Position numbers and translations under genes: made by a program
In this document: positions 4,629 to 6,931 of the stretch, piece by piece
How the letters are laid out: each line of letters starts with the position of its first letter
How positions within the stretch are numbered: the stretch's first letter is position 1
The notes under the pieces: model-generated
The model's database searches: none
Seen by the model: only the letters and a program-made list of their open reading frames with translations
What the model was told of the DNA's origin: nothing
Origin: Flammeovirgaceae bacterium
GTDB lineage: Bacteria; Bacteroidota; Bacteroidia; Cytophagales; Cyclobacteriaceae
Assembly (NCBI GenBank): GCA_022616575.1
Contig: JAKEEN010000064.1
Location: forward strand, 1-6,931
DNA length: 6,931 nucleotides
Direction of reading: 5' to 3'

Positions 4629-5171
4629 ATGAAAAAGATCATCTTCACATTATTCTTTTTGAGCGTTGTGCTCGCTGGTTTTAGCCAGGTAAGAGGCAAA
4701 GCAAAAGTGCTGGCTGCCGGTGGAAAGGCTATTGATGCTGCGCAGGTGCCTGAAGCAGTTAAGAATTCATTTAGTTCGGCATTTCCTTCAGCAACTGCGG
4801 TACGTTGGGAAAAATATGGTGCCGTTACTCAAAAGAGAACCTATGTGAAATTTGTGGCCGTGTACACCCATGAGGAACTCCGTTGCAGGGCTCGTTACAA
4901 AGAAGATGGCACCGCCCTCTCTTCTTCAAAATATTTTGGCCCGAACAAAACACCAGAAGCGATCAAGACAGCAGTGACTTCGCGCTTTAGCGGATTTACT
5001 GTAACGGGCTCTGAAGAGATAACCACAAAGGATGGGAAAGTATTTTACCGCACGCGGTTGCGCAAAGGCGCCAGCAAGGTAATTACCTATACTGATGCAG
5101 AAGGCAATGAAGTGAAAAAAGATAAAGCCCCACAGGAAGTGACGGATGGAGAAGAAGAGGATGAAGGATAA
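4629..5171 (+). CDS. Secreted PepSY-like (DUF2874) domain protein
   Basis: The product has 180 residues. A signal peptide is clear (MKKIIFTLFFLSVVLAGFSQ, with cleavage probably at or just after residue 20). Two related units follow. The first runs from about 38 to 104: VPEAVKNSFSSAFPSATAVRW with a later YKEDGTALSSSKYFG. The second runs from about 108 to 162: TPEAIKTAVTSRFSGFTVTG with a later ITYTDAEGNEV. The pattern of a PEAV/PEAI helix, a strand, then a DG/EG turn is that of the PepSY-like beta-lactamase-inhibitor-like fold common in secreted Bacteroidetes proteins, where the function is usually unknown. The C-terminus is strongly acidic (TDGEEEDEG), which could bind cations or interact with a basic partner. 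It would be periplasmic or outside the cell; no lipoprotein cysteine follows the signal. It is alone on the plus strand, divergent from the sigma factor and convergent with mutS. Confidence 0.83.
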   Translation: MKKIIFTLFFLSVVLAGFSQVRGKAKVLAAGGKAIDAAQVPEAVKNSFSSAFPSATAVRWEKYGAVTQKRTYVKFVAVYTHEELRCRARYKEDGTALSSSKYFGPNKTPEAIKTAVTSRFSGFTVTGSEEITTKDGKVFYRTRLRKGASKVITYTDAEGNEVKKDKAPQEVTDGEEEDEG

Positions 5172-5192
5172 ATTGTTAGTTGTTTGTTTTTG

Positions 5193-5229
5193 GTTGTTCG
5201 ACAGATACAAATAACCATGAACGAACAAC
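5193..5229. repeat. Inverted repeat between convergent PepSY-like gene and mutS
   Basis: GTTGTTCG at 5193-5200 and CGAACAAC at 5222-5229 are perfect inverted copies separated by 21 bases in the 63-base gap between two convergent genes. The stem is AT-rich and the loop is long, with no clean U-tract on either side, so it is at best a weak bidirectional terminator. Confidence 0.3.
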
Positions 5230-5234
5230 TAATT

Positions 5235-6931
5235 CTAGTTTTTCTTAAGTACGCTCAAAATCTCATTCAACTTTAAAAGTGCTTCTACTGGTGAAATGGT
5301 ATTGATATCAATCTTGTTCAACATCTCCTGAATTTCTTTGTAGCGCGGATCAATTTCGAATAGAGCCAGCTGATCAACAGCTTTGACCATTTCAAATTTT
5401 TTCTTTGGCTCATTCTTATGTTTTTCTTTTTCGAGGAAGTGCAGGATTTCATTAGCGCGCAATACAATTTTATTGGGCATGCCCGCCATTTGAGCCACGT
5501 GAATACCAAAACTGTGCTCACTCCCTCCTTCCTTCAACTTGCGCATGAAAATAATTTTATCCCCAGCTTCTTTCACACTCACATTAAAATTCTTAACGCG
5601 CACTAAATCTTCTGCCAGTTGATTAAGTTCGTGATAGTGCGTGGCAAAAAGCGTTTTAGGTCTAAAGTCTTTGTGATTGTGCAAGTATTCAACAATAGCC
5701 CAGGCGATGGAAACACCATCATAGGTACTGGTGCCACGCCCGATCTCATCCATTAAAATCAGGCTTCGGTTATTCAGGTTATTAAGAATACTGGCCGTCT
5801 CTGTCATCTCCACCATAAAAGTGGATTCACCGCGCGAAAGGTTATCGCTTGCACCTACCCGTGTGAAAATTTTATCTACAATGCCAACGCTGGCGGTCTC
5901 TGCCGGTACGAAACTCCCCATCTGCGCCATCAATACGATCAAGGCTGTCTGGCGCAACAGGGCAGATTTACCGGCCATATTGGGGCCTGTGATTACCAAA
6001 ATCTGGTGGGATTCTGTATCTAAGAGAATATCGTTTGGTACATAGCTTTCCTCTGCAGGAAGCTGCTTCTCAATTACCGGATGTCTTCCATTCTTAATAC
6101 TAAGAACAGTAGTATCATTAATTTGGGGACAAACGTATTTATTCCCGACTGCAACCAGTGCAAACGAAACGAGGCAATCCAACACACCGATAACGCGTGC
6201 ATTTTGTTGAATAGGGAAGATGAAGTCAAAAGCATGTTGTACTAACTCCTGGAAAAGGCGTTGTTCGATAACAATAAGCTTGTCTTCCGCATGCAATATT
6301 TTCTCTTCGTAAATTTTCAACTCTTCGGTAATATATCTCTCCGCATTCACCAGCGTCTGCTTACGAATCCAGTCGGCCGGAACTTTCTCTTTATTGGCAT
6401 TACTCACTTCGAGGTAATAGCCAAAAACTTTGTTGTATGAAATTTTGAGAGAGTTGATTCCGGTTCGCTCTACCTCGCGTTTTTGAATCTGTAACAGGTA
6501 ATCCTTGCCGGAAAATGCAATGGCTCTTAGCTCGTCTAACTCCGCGTCAATCCCATCTTTGATAATACCACCCTGGTTTGTAAGCAGGGGCGCATCTTCC
6601 TTTAATTCCTTTTCAATTTTCTCAACCAATGCCTCACAGAAGTTCAATTGATGGGCCAATTTGTGTAGAGACGGACAATTGTCCGTCTCTACCAATTGCC
6701 TTATCGGTGCGATGTGCTGTAAGGATTTTTTCAATTGAATCAACTCTCGTGGGTTTACGCGTCCGACTGCTACTTTTGAAATCAATCGCTCAAGATCTGT
6801 AATTTGTTTAAGATGGGAAGAAAGAGCCTGCGTCAAATCACCATCCTGAAAAAAACGGTTCACAATTTCATGTCTCTCTTGTATGGCAGTAATTTCTTTC
6901 AGTGGCAGCACCATCCACTTGCGCATTTGCC
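5235..6931 (-). CDS. mutS: DNA mismatch repair protein MutS, partial (N-terminus off the right edge)
   Basis: MutS binds base mismatches and small loops and, using ATP, recruits MutL to start repair. The frame is open to the right edge (about 565 codons). The first methionine in view (6926, MRKWMVLPL) is internal, because it lies in the core domain preceding the lever helices; the mismatch-binding and connector domains are outside the window. Numbered from that methionine, NKVFGYYLEVSNANK (165-179) marks the clamp domain. The ATPase domain has Walker A GPNMAGKS (314-321), the signature region SRGESTFMVEM (364-374), Walker B with DEIGRGTSTYDG (393-404) and FATHYHEL (427-434). QLALF (519-523) fits the beta-clamp binding motif of bacterial MutS, followed by the dimerising C-terminal helix (SPVEALLKLNEIL). 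All visible catalytic residues are intact. A perfect 28-bp palindrome lies in the coding sequence at 6665-6692. The stop (TAG) faces the convergent PepSY-like gene. Confidence 0.97.
   Translation of the reverse strand, partial: QMRKWMVLPLKEITAIQERHEIVNRFFQDGDLTQALSSHLKQITDLERLISKVAVGRVNPRELIQLKKSLQHIAPIRQLVETDNCPSLHKLAHQLNFCEALVEKIEKELKEDAPLLTNQGGIIKDGIDAELDELRAIAFSGKDYLLQIQKREVERTGINSLKISYNKVFGYYLEVSNANKEKVPADWIRKQTLVNAERYITEELKIYEEKILHAEDKLIVIEQRLFQELVQHAFDFIFPIQQNARVIGVLDCLVSFALVAVGNKYVCPQINDTTVLSIKNGRHPVIEKQLPAEESYVPNDILLDTESHQILVITGPNMAGKSALLRQTALIVLMAQMGSFVPAETASVGIVDKIFTRVGASDNLSRGESTFMVEMTETASILNNLNNRSLILMDEIGRGTSTYDGVSIAWAIVEYLHNHKDFRPKTLFATHYHELNQLAEDLVRVKNFNVSVKEAGDKIIFMRKLKEGGSEHSFGIHVAQMAGMPNKIVLRANEILHFLEKEKHKNEPKKKFEMVKAVDQLALFEIDPRYKEIQEMLNKIDINTISPVEALLKLNEILSVLKKN
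6665..6692. repeat. Perfect 28-bp palindrome inside the mutS coding region
   Basis: The half-site GTAGAGACGGACAA is followed at once by its exact reverse complement, with no loop. It encodes VETDNCPSL within MutS (residues 79-87 from the first methionine in view). The ends resemble the GTAGAGACG...CGTCTCTAC type of interspersed palindrome seen in several bacterial genomes, as recalled. A direct CCAATT lies on both sides (6656-6661 and 6692-6697), 36 bases apart and in the same codon phase. Confidence 0.85.

Noticed and set aside
4926..5228. Open minus-strand frame of 100 codons over the PepSY-like gene
   Set aside because: It is antisense to a gene with a clear signal peptide and repeat structure.
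5318..6045. Several open frames of 62-104 codons on both strands within mutS
   Set aside because: They overlap conserved MutS ATPase sequence in other frames and have no features of real genes.

Overview
The window looks like a chromosomal segment from a member of the Bacteroidetes, probably near the Cytophagales. The evidence is a set of promoter elements of the Bacteroidetes type (TTG, 19 bases, TAnnTTTG), the absence of strong Shine-Dalgarno sequences, tRNAs without an encoded CCA, a PepSY-like secreted protein, and an ECF sigma / membrane anti-sigma / secreted protein cluster of the kind common in that phylum. This placement rests on sequence style and recognised families, not on a database search.

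Layout from left to right. (1) Positions 1-1074, minus strand: a tightly packed operon of an ECF sigma factor, a small single-pass membrane protein that is probably its anti-sigma partner, and a secreted protein resembling Spy/CpxP that runs off the left edge. (2) Positions 1167-2430: a patch of damaged genes. It holds the frameshifted C-terminal remnant of an M14-type succinylglutamate desuccinylase/aspartoacylase-like protein, a Pr6Pr-family membrane protein whose N-terminus is cut off from any good start codon, and the C-terminal remnant of a serine recombinase ending 40 bases from the 3' end of a tRNA gene. (3) Positions 2429-2832, minus strand: tRNA-Leu(UAA) and tRNA-Gly(GCC), each with its own promoter and hairpin terminator. 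(4) Positions 2866-4453, minus strand: a delta-9-type acyl-CoA desaturase behind an ECF41/SigJ-like sigma factor that lacks the usual SnoaL-like C-terminal domain. (5) Positions 4629-5171, plus strand: a secreted PepSY-like protein with two repeats and an acidic tail. (6) Positions 5235-6931, minus strand: most of mutS, with the N-terminal mismatch-recognition part outside the window. Its coding sequence contains a perfect 28-bp palindrome.

Functionally, the left operon reads as an envelope-responsive regulatory unit: sigma factor, membrane tether and a periplasmic effector. The second sigma factor is close enough to the desaturase (27 bases) to be cotranscribed, which suggests regulated membrane-lipid unsaturation, but this is inferred from spacing only. 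The central patch reads as the scar of a mobile element next to tRNA-Leu together with decay of nearby genes. No CRISPR array, complete insertion sequence or complete defence system was seen. The most unusual items are the in-frame palindrome inside mutS, the run of broken genes beside the tRNA, and the sigma factor without its regulatory domain.
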